DNA of 11,734 nt. It comes from SpSt-77 sp049972045 (GTDB lineage Bacteria; Chloroflexota; Anaerolineae; B4-G1; DUEL01). Shown piece by piece: positions 1 through 5,892 of this stretch. The first letter of the stretch is position 1, and each line of letters opens with the position of its first letter. Made by a program: the position numbers and the translations under genes. The stretch covers positions 1 to 11,734 of the forward strand of contig JBMFKS010000090.1 of assembly GCA_049972045.1 (NCBI GenBank). The letters run 5' to 3'. The notes beneath the pieces are model-generated. The model had not been told where the DNA came from, ran no database searches, and saw only the letters and a list, made by a program, of their open reading frames with translations.

Positions 1-729
1 ATGCCACCGATTGCCGAATGGAGCACCGTCATCGTCAGTCTCATCTATCTGGCGGTCGCCTGGACGGTGACCGTCCTGATGGCGCTGGCGCTCCCACGCG
101 TCGCTCCGAAGACCCGGTCCGTGCTGAAGTGGCCCCTACTGGCCGTCTTCATCCTGGCCCTGGGCGATTCCTTCCACACCATCCCTCGGATGTACCGCAC
201 CTTCACCGGCCATCCGCTCCCCTATCTGCTGAACTGGTTCGGCCGGGAGTGGGATTGGATCGCCCTGGGGCTGGTCATCAGTTCGGCCACGATGAGCCTC
301 TTCTATTTGTTCCTCTTCCAGTACTGGCAGGAACGGCAGGGGGTCCGCTGGGACCTCTGGTCGTGGGTCATCCTGGGCCTGCTGGTCGTTCGCCTGGGGC
401 TCCTGCCCTGCCCGCTGAACGGTTGGGAAGGGGGCGCTGCCCCCGGATGGCGCATTTACCGGAACATCCCCTTCACCCTGATGGGGCTGATGGTCGTCGT
501 CGCCCTCTTCCGGGACGGCGCGAAGGCCGCCGGGCGGGACCGCCGCCTGCTGAAGGCCATCGCCTGGTGCCTGGTCGTCTCCTTCGCCACCTACTGGGTC
601 ACCGTCCTGGGCGCGGAACAGTACCCGGTGCTGGGCGCGATGATGCTCCCCAAGACCATCGCGTATATGGTGGCTATTGTTCTGTTGTACCGGCTGGCGT
701 TTGTCCGTCCGACACTCGCGTCGGGGTAG
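1..729 (+). CDS. Polytopic membrane protein of unknown function
   Basis: This 242-aa protein is very hydrophobic. About seven membrane segments can be picked out, roughly at residues 9-31, 44-60, 85-107, 117-136, 155-170, 184-202 and 208-232. The short loops carry charged residues, and a GDSFHTIPRMYR stretch lies around residues 55-66, after the second helix. I see no catalytic motif or family signature that I can name. The ATG is the first base of the window, so the ribosome binding site is out of view and the true start may lie upstream. The gene ends with TAG, 56 bp before the FAD oxidoreductase on the same strand, so the two could share a transcript, although an inverted repeat sits between them. 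Function is unknown. Protein-coding status is well supported by the long open frame and the consistent membrane topology. Confidence 0.75.
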   Translation: MPPIAEWSTVIVSLIYLAVAWTVTVLMALALPRVAPKTRSVLKWPLLAVFILALGDSFHTIPRMYRTFTGHPLPYLLNWFGREWDWIALGLVISSATMSLFYLFLFQYWQERQGVRWDLWSWVILGLLVVRLGLLPCPLNGWEGGAAPGWRIYRNIPFTLMGLMVVVALFRDGAKAAGRDRRLLKAIAWCLVVSFATYWVTVLGAEQYPVLGAMMLPKTIAYMVAIVLLYRLAFVRPTLASG

Positions 730-733
730 CGCT

Positions 734-753
734 GGCCGAAATTCATTTCGGCC
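734..753. repeat. Perfect inverted repeat in the gap before the FAD oxidoreductase
   Basis: The arms GGCCGAAAT (734-742) and ATTTCGGCC (745-753) are perfect complements separated by two bases. As RNA this would fold as an 8-bp stem with a 4-base loop. No T-tract follows, so it is not a convincing intrinsic terminator. Lying 33 bases upstream of the TTG start, it could be an operator or a small 5' mRNA structure. The pairing is seen directly and the role is inferred. Confidence 0.45.
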
Positions 754-774
754 CACAGCCGCGTCCCACTATAC

Positions 775-788
775 AGGAGGTCACGTTG
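775..788 (+). promoter_or_regulatory. Ribosome binding site that fixes a TTG start
   Basis: AGGAGGT (775-781) lies four bases before TTG (786-788). The reading frame is open far upstream, but the DadA-type fold begins directly after this TTG (residues ADVVIIGGGVMG) and no ATG or GTG is better placed. The site therefore decides the start of the FAD oxidoreductase. Confidence 0.75.
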
Positions 789-1943
789 GAACTTCCTTCC
801 ACCGCAGACGTCGTCATCATCGGCGGCGGGGTGATGGGGACCAGTACCGCCTATCACCTGGCTCTCAAGGGCTGCCGCAACGTCCTTCTCCTGGAGCGAG
901 AGTCCTTCTTCGGCATCCAGGCCACCGGCAAGTGCGCCGGCGGCATCCGCTACCAGTTCGGCACCGAGATCAACGTCCGCCTCTCCCTGCTCAGCCTCCC
1001 TATGCTGGACCGCTTTGAGGAAGAGTTGGGCCAGCCCATTGACCTGCGCTACTGCGGCTATCTCTTTCTGCTCACCCGCCAGGAGGACGTGGAGGCTTTC
1101 CGCCGCAACGTGGAGATGCAGCACCGGCTGGGGGTGATGACCCGCTGGCTGGAGCCGGAGGAGATTGCCCGGATGGTTCCCCTCATCAATCTGGAGGACG
1201 TCCTGGCGGGTACCTTCCACGAGCGGGACGGCCTGGCCGACCCCAATTCCGTCGTCCAGGGGTACGTCTCCGGGGCACGGCGGCTGGGGGCCCGCCTCCT
1301 GACCGACGTGGAGGTCACCGGCATAGAGGTTGCCGGAGGCCGAGTACAGGGGGTGGTCACCAACCAGGGGAGAGTCGCCACCCCCGTCGTCGTCAACGCG
1401 GCGGGGCCCTGGGCCGGCGAGGTGGGAAAAATGGCCGGGGTGGAGGTCCCCATCGTCCCCGTCCGCCGCCAGATCGTCGTCACCGGCCCCATCCCGGAGG
1501 TCCCGCCTGACTTCCCCTTCGTCATTGACTTCGCCCAGTCCCTCTACTTCCACCGCGAGGGGCCGGGCATCCTGACCGGCATGTCCAACCCCAACGAACC
1601 GCCGGGATTTGACCAGTCCGTAGATGAGGAGTGGGAACTGGTCCACCTGGAAGCGGCGATGAAGCGGATGCCCATTCTGGAGAAGGCCACGTTGGCCAGC
1701 CACTGGGCCGGCCTCTACGAGGTCTCGCCGGACGCGCATCCCATCCTGGGCCGGGTGCCCGACCTGGAGGGGTTCTACCTCATCGGCGGCTTCAGCGGCC
1801 ACGGCTTTATGCACGGCCCCGCCTGTGGCCTCCTCCTGGCGGAGGAGATTCTGGATGGTCGGGCCCACACCCTGGACATCTCCTCCCTCTCCATCACCCG
1901 CTTCCGGGAGGGGAAGTTGATCCGGGAGTACAACGTGGTGTGA
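786..1943 (+). CDS. FAD-dependent oxidoreductase, DadA/SoxB (glycine/D-amino acid oxidase) family
   Basis: This 385-aa flavoenzyme belongs to the DAO superfamily, which oxidises secondary or D-amino acids such as sarcosine, dimethylglycine, glycine or proline. The N-terminal Rossmann motif is VVIIGGGVMGTSTAYHL (Gly13, Gly15, Gly18), with an acidic Glu37 at the end of the second strand to bind the FAD ribose. An ATGKCAGGIRYQFG segment follows, which corresponds to the FAD-contact loop of SoxB-like proteins. Near the C-terminus are the DAHPILGRVP block and GGFSGHGFMHGPACG (about 334-348), both typical of sarcosine oxidase beta and HcnC-type enzymes. Length matches the family (about 370-400). 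The TTG start is set by a strong AGGAGGT. The stop TGA shares its last base with the ATG of the next gene, so the pair is probably translationally coupled. Substrate cannot be told from sequence; no SoxA, SoxD or SoxG partners are in view. The protein is probably cytoplasmic, possibly membrane-associated. Confidence 0.9.
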   Translation: MELPSTADVVIIGGGVMGTSTAYHLALKGCRNVLLLERESFFGIQATGKCAGGIRYQFGTEINVRLSLLSLPMLDRFEEELGQPIDLRYCGYLFLLTRQEDVEAFRRNVEMQHRLGVMTRWLEPEEIARMVPLINLEDVLAGTFHERDGLADPNSVVQGYVSGARRLGARLLTDVEVTGIEVAGGRVQGVVTNQGRVATPVVVNAAGPWAGEVGKMAGVEVPIVPVRRQIVVTGPIPEVPPDFPFVIDFAQSLYFHREGPGILTGMSNPNEPPGFDQSVDEEWELVHLEAAMKRMPILEKATLASHWAGLYEVSPDAHPILGRVPDLEGFYLIGGFSGHGFMHGPACGLLLAEEILDGRAHTLDISSLSITRFREGKLIREYNVV

Positions 1944-2932
1944 TGGACAAACGGGAACGGCTGCGACGCGCCATGGCCGGAGAACCGGTGGACCGCCCGC
2001 CGGTAGCCCTCTGGCGCCACTGGCCCGTGGACGACCAGACACCTGAGGGCCTGGCAGAGGCCACCGTTCGCTTCCAGCAGGAGTGGGATTGGGACTTCGT
2101 CAAGGTCACCCCCGCCAGTTCCTTCTGCCTGCGGGATTGGGGCGCGCGGGACGAGTGGCGCGGCAACCCGGAGGGAACCCGCGACTATGTGGTTCGGCCC
2201 GTCCGGGAGCCAGAGGACTGGGCGCGGCTTGCGGTTCTGGACCCGGACCGGGGTTCCCTGGGAGTCCAACTGGCCGCCCTGGAGCGGATTCGGGCCGCTC
2301 TCGGCCCCGAGGTCCCCGTCATCCAGACCGTTTTCAGCCCCCTGGCCCAGGCGAAAAACCTGGCGGGGGATGACCACCTGCTCCTTCATCTCCGTCGCTA
2401 CCCTGACGCCTTGCAGCAGGGACTGGAGACCATCACGGAAACGACGGTCCGGTTCGTGGAGGCGGTGCGGGAGCGGGGCGCGGACGGCATCTTCTATGCC
2501 GTCCAGCACGCCCGGTACGGCTATATGAACGAGCAGGAATATCGCCGCTTCGGGCGTCCCTATGACCTGCGGATTCTGGAGGCGGCGCGGGGGATGTGGC
2601 TCAACGTCCTCCACCTGCACGGGGAGGCGGTGATGCTGGAGGCGCTGGCGGACTACCCTGTCCAGGTCCTACACTGGCACGATCGGGAGGGCGGGCCTGC
2701 GCTGGAGGAGGGGCAGGCCCTCTTTGGGGGCGCGGTCAGCGGCGGGGTGAGCCGCCGGACACTGGTGCTGGGGACGCCGGAGGAGGTCAAGGCCGAGGTC
2801 GCCGACGCGGTGGCCCGCACCGGGGGCCAGCGGCTGATTCTGAGTACGGGGTGCGTGGTCCCACTGACGGCGCCCTGGGGCAACCTGCGGGCTCTGCGCC
2901 GGGCCGTGGAAAACGGGCCCGTCCGCCGATGA
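1943..2932 (+). CDS. Uroporphyrinogen decarboxylase-family protein (not canonical HemE)
   Basis: This 329-aa protein has the URO-D TIM-barrel layout. It opens with MDKRERLRRAMAGEPVDRPP, the usual entry of the family. It then has IQTVFSPLAQAKNLAG (about 127-142), FVEAVRERGADGIFYA (about 171-186), NVLHLHGEAVMLEALADYPVQVLHWHDR (221-248) and a closing GTPEEV...STGCVVPLTAPWGNLRALRRAVE block. HemE's RQAGR active-site motif is absent; the equivalent place reads LWRHWPVDDQ. This argues against heme synthesis and for the MtaA/CmuA-like or uncharacterised methyl-transfer branch. MtaA-type enzymes bind zinc through a His-x-Cys and a distal Cys. Here the first site is His224-Leu-His226 and the distal Cys304 is kept, so a His/His/Cys site is conceivable. 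The gene overlaps the FAD oxidoreductase stop by one base (TGATG), suggesting joint function, perhaps in demethylation of an amine. Family assignment is firm and the reaction is unknown. Confidence 0.85.
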   Translation: MDKRERLRRAMAGEPVDRPPVALWRHWPVDDQTPEGLAEATVRFQQEWDWDFVKVTPASSFCLRDWGARDEWRGNPEGTRDYVVRPVREPEDWARLAVLDPDRGSLGVQLAALERIRAALGPEVPVIQTVFSPLAQAKNLAGDDHLLLHLRRYPDALQQGLETITETTVRFVEAVRERGADGIFYAVQHARYGYMNEQEYRRFGRPYDLRILEAARGMWLNVLHLHGEAVMLEALADYPVQVLHWHDREGGPALEEGQALFGGAVSGGVSRRTLVLGTPEEVKAEVADAVARTGGQRLILSTGCVVPLTAPWGNLRALRRAVENGPVRR

Positions 2933-2939
2933 GACTTCC

Positions 2940-2961
2940 GCCCGACGCTAAAGCGTCGGGC
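2940..2961. repeat. Palindrome unit, TAAA loop, copy 1
   Basis: GCCCGACGC (2940-2948), loop TAAA, GCGTCGGGC (2953-2961): a perfect 9-bp stem only 7 bases after the URO-D-family stop codon. It could end or stabilise that transcript, although no T-tract follows. Confidence 0.75.
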
Positions 2962-2976
2962 TCATAGGGCAAAGAA

Positions 2977-3000
2977 AGCCCGATGCTAAAGCATCGGGCT
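2977..3000. repeat. Palindrome unit, TAAA loop, copy 2
   Basis: AGCCCGATGC (2977-2986), loop TAAA, GCATCGGGCT (2991-3000): a perfect 10-bp stem. It differs from copy 1 by a C-to-T change matched by G-to-A in the other arm, so pairing is preserved. The ATG at 2983 that opens the long downstream frame is inside this stem. Confidence 0.75.
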
Positions 3001-3843
3001 GATGTTGCAAAGCCCCTTCGGGGCTGCTCCGATAGCCCGAAGCCGAGTAGGACAAGGCTGAGCCTTGTCCTACTACTACGCCACTACGCTCCGATAGCCC
3101 GAGGGGCTTCGCGGAATCAGCCCGACGGTTTACCGTCGGGCGAAAGCCCTCTCTGCGAACTGGCCCCGTTGCCGGAGGTACTCACCTTCACCTACAGCCT
3201 GGCGACAGGGCTGGTGCGGCCTCCGACCCGGACTCTCACCCCGACCGCCTCCTACTGCCCGCTGACCTGGACGGCGGTCCGAAGCGGGGAGTGGTTCACC
3301 ATCACCCCGACCTCCGGACGAACTCCAACGGACAGCATCTGGATTCAGCCCCTCACCTCAACCCTTTCCGGATACCCCGTTGGACGCTACACGGGCACCC
3401 TCACCGTCACCGTGACCGACCCGCCGGGGACGGCCAACGGCGTCCAGCGGGTCACGGTGACGGTGGACGTGGTCCAGCCGCGCCTGGGGAATCTGCCCCC
3501 TGCGCTGACCTTCACGTATTTCATCTCCGACGACAACCTGATTCCCCCCACCCACGCCCGGGACCTGCACAATATCGGTTCGGAGGACGTGTTGACCTGG
3601 ATTGCGGCGCAGAGCGGGACATGGTTTACCTTTGCGCCCTCATCCGGTACGACCCCGAGAACCCTCTGGATCACGCCGACCGGGTTCCTGACGACCGCGC
3701 CGACCACCTATACGGGTCGCCTCACCATAACCGTCGTCTCCCCGACCGGCGTGCTCAGCCCGGTTCAATCCGTCGCCCTGACCCTTCGGGCGATCGGCGA
3801 ATCTTCGTGGCGCGTGTACCTGCCGTGCGTGCTCCGGCATTAG
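2983..3843 (+). CDS. 5'-truncated extracellular protein with two BACON-like repeats
   Basis: The open frame is 286 codons, but only the part from about 3169-3178 onward looks like real protein. It holds two tandem Ig-like beta repeats, residues about 66-164 and 174-271. Each carries the BACON pattern: LTW..xxSGxWFTxxPxSGxTP, an IxP strand, then YTGxLTxTV and a final hydrophobic strand. BACON domains are carbohydrate- or mucin-associated modules of exported bacterial proteins. The last residues, SSWRVYLPCVLRH (274-286), resemble the YLPxVxR tails I recall on secreted Chloroflexota proteins. The frame's first 60 codons run through palindromic repeats. There is no signal peptide, no Shine-Dalgarno at the ATG (2983, inside a hairpin) and none at the in-frame TTG (3169). 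I read this as the 3' remnant of a larger secreted protein, or a gene whose 5' end was replaced by repeats. A functional short form is possible but poorly supported. Confidence 0.55.
   Translation: MLKHRADVAKPLRGCSDSPKPSRTRLSLVLLLRHYAPIARGASRNQPDGLPSGESPLCELAPLPEVLTFTYSLATGLVRPPTRTLTPTASYCPLTWTAVRSGEWFTITPTSGRTPTDSIWIQPLTSTLSGYPVGRYTGTLTVTVTDPPGTANGVQRVTVTVDVVQPRLGNLPPALTFTYFISDDNLIPPTHARDLHNIGSEDVLTWIAAQSGTWFTFAPSSGTTPRTLWITPTGFLTTAPTTYTGRLTITVVSPTGVLSPVQSVALTLRAIGESSWRVYLPCVLRH
3011..3025. repeat. Short GC hairpin
   Basis: AGCCCC (3011-3016), TTC, GGGGCT (3020-3025): a compact 6-bp stem inside the palindrome cluster, with a sequence unrelated to the TAAA-loop units. Confidence 0.55.
3046..3074. 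repeat. Long perfect palindrome with 14-bp arms
   Basis: AGTAGGACAAGGCT (3046-3059) and AGCCTTGTCCTACT (3061-3074) are exact reverse complements around a single G. As RNA it would give an 11-13 bp stem with a small loop. It is bracketed by the two copies of the 15-bp direct repeat GCTCCGATAGCCCGA (3026-3040 and 3088-3102). Confidence 0.75.
3120..3141. repeat. Palindrome unit, inverted copy 3
   Basis: GCCCGACGG (3120-3128), loop TTTA, CCGTCGGGC (3133-3141). The loop is the reverse complement of TAAA, so this is the same unit as copies 1 and 2 in the opposite orientation, with another compensated base pair. Confidence 0.75.
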
Positions 3844-3845
3844 TC

Positions 3846-3882
3846 ACGGGCCAGGCACTTTGGGAAGTGCCTGGCCCGTTTT
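3846..3882 (+). terminator. Intrinsic terminator after the BACON-like gene
   Basis: ACGGGCCAGGCACTT (3846-3860), loop TGGG, AAGTGCCTGGCCCGT (3865-3879): a perfect 15-bp stem whose last T starts a four-T run (3879-3882). It begins three bases after the TAG. The T-run is on the plus-strand side. A convergent gene ends at 3921, so the same stem may also slow minus-strand transcription. The presence of so strong a terminator suggests the BACON-like gene was, or is, transcribed. Confidence 0.85.
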
Positions 3883-3920
3883 CGCCCGCCGCACCACCGA
3901 TGCGAAATGGTCCCGAATGC

Positions 3921-5081
3921 TTATTTCCCCTTCCGGAGCAGCCGCAGGGCAGCTTCGGCCAGAATCGCCGCCCCCACCGGGAGACAGCGCTCGTCTATAT
4001 CAAAGCGCGGGCTGTGGGCAACCCGCTCATCCTCCTCTATCTTGCACCCCAGGCCCAGCATCGCGCCCGGAGCCAGCGCTGAAAAGTACCCGAAATCCTC
4101 CGCCCCCATCCCTGGATGGGGGGGCTGGATGTGCTCCTCCCCCAGCAGGTCCACAGCGACCTCCCGCAACAGGCCCACTATCCCGGCGTCGTTCATCATC
4201 GGAGGGTAGCCGATCTCCAATCGCAGGTCGTAGTCCCCGCCCCACACTCGGGCTATCTGCAACGCCCGCTCGATCTCGGCATGGATTTGCCGCTGGACCT
4301 CCGGCGTCATATACCGGATGGTCCCTTTCAATTCCACCCGGTCCGGGATCACGTTATCGGCCTGGCCGCCGTGAATGGAGCCGATGCTGACGACGGCCGG
4401 CGCCATCGGGTCCAGCCGCCGGGAGACAATCCCGTGCAGGGCCAAGATCACATGAGCGGCGATATAAATGGGGTCCACCGCCTTGTGGGGAGAAGCCCCG
4501 TGCCCTCCGCGCCCGAGAATGGTGGCGTAGAACGTGTCCACTCCCGCCGAGGACGGCCCGGTCTCCAGGACAATGTCCCCCACTCTCACAGAGGGGTCCA
4601 CGTGAAGAGCCAGGACTGCATCCACCCCCTCCATCGCGCCGTCCTGAATCATGCGCGGCGCGCCGCTGAGCCCCTCCTCGTCCGCCACCTCCTCCGCCGG
4701 CTGGAAGAGCAGGCGGACAGTCCCGGGGAACGATTCGTCGGCCAGCAATTTCGCCACCCCCAGAGCAATCGCCGTGTGGGCATCGTGCCCGCAGGCATGC
4801 ATAACCCCCGGGACCTGTGAGGCATAGGGGACGTCATTGGCCTCCTGGACCGGGAGAGCATCCATATCGGCGCGGATCGCAATAATGGGATGCCCCTCTC
4901 CCCGCTCCGCCACCACGCCCGTCCGTCCTACCCCAGTTCGGACGCGATAGCCCAACTCGGTCAACACTTCCGCCACCCGGGCCGCCGTGTGCGTCTCCCG
5001 AAAGCCCAATTCCGGATGGGCATGAATTTCCCGTCGCCAGGCGACCAGTTGCTCGTACATATCCTGCGCTCGCGATAGCAT
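3921..5081 (-). CDS. M20 family amidohydrolase (N-acyl-amino acid / hippurate hydrolase type)
   Basis: This 386-aa metallohydrolase of the M20D group cleaves the amide bond of N-acylated amino acids or similar amides in the cytoplasm. Visible hallmarks are RREIHAHPELGFRE (16-29), RADMDALPVQE (70-80), the metal-binding HACGHDAHT (95-103, with Cys97 and His99), QPAEE (127-131) with Glu130/131, His159 in LALHVDP, GRGGHGASPH in the dimerisation (lid) domain, GMGAEDFGYFS (324-334), and a late His356 in AHSPRFDID. These cover the five expected metal ligands (Cys, His, Glu, His, His). The start is the ATG at 5081, preceded by AGGAGG six bases away; upstream in-frame codons are only antisense to the neighbouring gene. 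The gene has its own promoter, divergent from the next operon. The family's substrate range is wide (hippurate, acetyl-amino acids, IAA-conjugates), so the exact substrate is open. Confidence 0.93.
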   Translation of the reverse strand: MLSRAQDMYEQLVAWRREIHAHPELGFRETHTAARVAEVLTELGYRVRTGVGRTGVVAERGEGHPIIAIRADMDALPVQEANDVPYASQVPGVMHACGHDAHTAIALGVAKLLADESFPGTVRLLFQPAEEVADEEGLSGAPRMIQDGAMEGVDAVLALHVDPSVRVGDIVLETGPSSAGVDTFYATILGRGGHGASPHKAVDPIYIAAHVILALHGIVSRRLDPMAPAVVSIGSIHGGQADNVIPDRVELKGTIRYMTPEVQRQIHAEIERALQIARVWGGDYDLRLEIGYPPMMNDAGIVGLLREVAVDLLGEEHIQPPHPGMGAEDFGYFSALAPGAMLGLGCKIEEDERVAHSPRFDIDERCLPVGAAILAEAALRLLRKGK

Positions 5082-5101
5082 GTGAAACCTCCTGGTAAGA
5101 A

Positions 5102-5129
5102 ATTGTACCACATCAGGCTCTCTTGACAA
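5102..5129 (-). promoter_or_regulatory. Sigma70-like promoter of the M20 amidohydrolase
   Basis: On the minus strand, TTGTCA (5129-5124) is followed after 16 bases by TACAAT (5107-5102). Each hexamer is one mismatch from consensus. Transcription would start near 5095, giving a very short leader that holds the AGGAGG (5093-5088) and then the ATG at 5081. Predicted by eye. Confidence 0.6.
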
Positions 5130-5151
5130 TCTCCCTGTTCTGCCGTACCAT
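5123..5151 (+). promoter_or_regulatory. Sigma70-like promoter of the cNMP-domain operon
   Basis: A perfect TTGACA (5123-5128) is followed after 17 bases by TACCAT (5146-5151), four of six matches to the -10 consensus. A start near 5158 would leave about 38 bases of leader before the ATG at 5196. The -35 box overlaps the -35 box of the divergent minus-strand promoter. TATAAC at 5151-5156 is an alternative -10 but sits too far (22 bases) from the -35. Confidence 0.55.
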
Positions 5152-5195
5152 ATAACAGGAACCATAGGGCTGGCAGCTCGGCCAGGAGGGTTGTG

Positions 5196-5669
5196 ATGGA
5201 AGAATTGACCGAACTTCTGAGGCGCAGTGACCTCTTCTGTGGGCTGGCAGAAGAGGACATCCGGCGGCTCATTGCCATCGGCCACTGGGCTACCTATGAC
5301 ACCGATGAGACCATCATTCGCGAGGGAGACCCCTCCGACAAACTCTACATCATCCAGAAGGGCATGGTGGAGGTCGTCGTCCCCCACGGCACCGTCCCGG
5401 ACATCCCCGGCCCGCCGGAGGCGACACCGGTGGTCCGCCTGGGGGAGGGACAAATCTTCGGCGAGATGGGGCTGGTGGACCGGGGAGGTCGCTCGGCCAC
5501 CGTCCGCGCGATCACCGACGGGACGACCGTCTTCATCCTCCCGCGCGATGCCTTCTACGACCTCTGCGAGCAGAACCACACTATCGGCTACACCGTGATG
5601 CGCAACATCGCCCGCGACCTCTCATTCAAACTGCGCCACCGCAACCTGCGGGTGGTGGCAGGGTGGTAG
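5196..5669 (+). CDS. Stand-alone cyclic nucleotide-binding domain protein (Crp-like sensor domain)
   Basis: This 157-aa protein consists almost entirely of one cNMP-binding beta-roll. It begins with LTELLRRSDLFCGLAEEDIRRLIAIG, the usual entry helix. REGDPSDKLYIIQKGMVEVVV (42-62) follows, then the phosphate-binding cassette FGEMGLVDRGGRSATVRA (88-105), in which Glu90 and Arg99 are the residues that contact ribose and phosphate in cAMP/cGMP-binding members. There is no helix-turn-helix after the domain, so it is not a Crp/Fnr transcription factor. It more likely acts as a ligand sensor that binds another protein. The region around 63-79 (a Pro/Gly-rich loop) is longer than in many family members. 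The ATG follows AGGAGGG by five bases; a GTG three bases earlier (5193) is possible. It is the first gene of a plus-strand operon. Which nucleotide, if any, binds is unknown. Confidence 0.88.
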   Translation: MEELTELLRRSDLFCGLAEEDIRRLIAIGHWATYDTDETIIREGDPSDKLYIIQKGMVEVVVPHGTVPDIPGPPEATPVVRLGEGQIFGEMGLVDRGGRSATVRAITDGTTVFILPRDAFYDLCEQNHTIGYTVMRNIARDLSFKLRHRNLRVVAGW

Positions 5670-5679
5670 GGAGGCCGCG

Positions 5680-5892
5680 ATGATCTACAAGGTCAGTTAC
5701 GTCGTGCTGGGCGGACGCCACCCGGGCGCCATCGTGAATCGGGATACCCCTCCCCGTCTGGGCGAAGTGGTGGCCCTGGGGGAAGAGCAGTTTGAAGTGG
5801 TAGAAGTGACTGATCTGATCCCGCCGCAGGGGGATTTTGCCTATCTCCACGTGACGCTCCGTCCGCTGGAGGAAAAGCCAAGAAGCGGATGA
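5680..5892 (+). CDS. Small protein of unknown function (70 aa)
   Basis: This short gene has a good ribosome binding site (AGGGAGG, 5668-5674) and sits ten bases after the cNMP-domain gene. Its stop overlaps the next start (ATGA at 5889-5892), which supports it as a real gene. The protein is beta-rich and alternates hydrophobic strands with charged turns: YKVSYVVLGG, GAIVNRDTPPRLGEVVALG, EQFEVVEVTDLI and FAYLHVTLRPL. This resembles a small barrel or a domain that presents a basic face, but I do not recognise a family. It has no signal peptide and no cysteines. Its position suggests it works with the cNMP sensor or the downstream methyltransferase. Confidence 0.75.
   Translation: MIYKVSYVVLGGRHPGAIVNRDTPPRLGEVVALGEEQFEVVEVTDLIPPQGDFAYLHVTLRPLEEKPRSG

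Larger units (their letters stand above)
2940..3141. repeat. Cluster of palindromic repeat units (REP-like)
   Basis: About 200 bp hold at least five hairpins and a 15-bp direct repeat. Three of the hairpins are versions of one unit: stem GCCCGAYGS, four-base TAAA loop and complementary arm, at 2940-2961, 2977-3000 and, in inverted orientation, 3120-3141. Two other hairpins (3011-3025 and 3046-3074) lie between them, flanked by copies of GCTCCGATAGCCCGA at 3026-3040 and 3088-3102. AAGCCCC (3010-3016) can also pair with GGGGCTT (3103-3109). No gene upstream of 2983 uses this DNA, and the open frame that crosses it encodes only low-complexity sequence. This looks like an intergenic REP/BIME-type array next to or inside a decayed gene. 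Confidence 0.8.

Noticed and set aside
18..785. In-frame extension of the FAD oxidoreductase by about 256 codons
   Set aside because: It overlaps the membrane protein in another frame, encodes Pro/Gly/Arg/His-rich shadow sequence, and the Rossmann motif starts right after the TTG at 786, which has a strong Shine-Dalgarno.
591..2042. Long minus-strand frame opposite the FAD oxidoreductase
   Set aside because: Antisense shadow common in GC-rich genes; the plus-strand protein has full family motifs.
1943..2932. HemE (uroporphyrinogen decarboxylase of heme synthesis)
   Set aside because: The RQAGR active-site motif is missing and no heme genes are nearby; only the family fold is supported.
2940..3141. 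tRNA or structured RNA gene
   Set aside because: The hairpins are separate simple palindromes with no cloverleaf, anticodon arm or known riboswitch core.
5082..5579. N-terminal extension of the M20 amidohydrolase
   Set aside because: It is antisense to the cNMP-domain gene and crosses the divergent promoters; ATG 5081 has an AGGAGG at the right distance.
5196..5669. Crp/Fnr-type transcription factor
   Set aside because: The protein ends soon after the sensor domain and has no helix-turn-helix.
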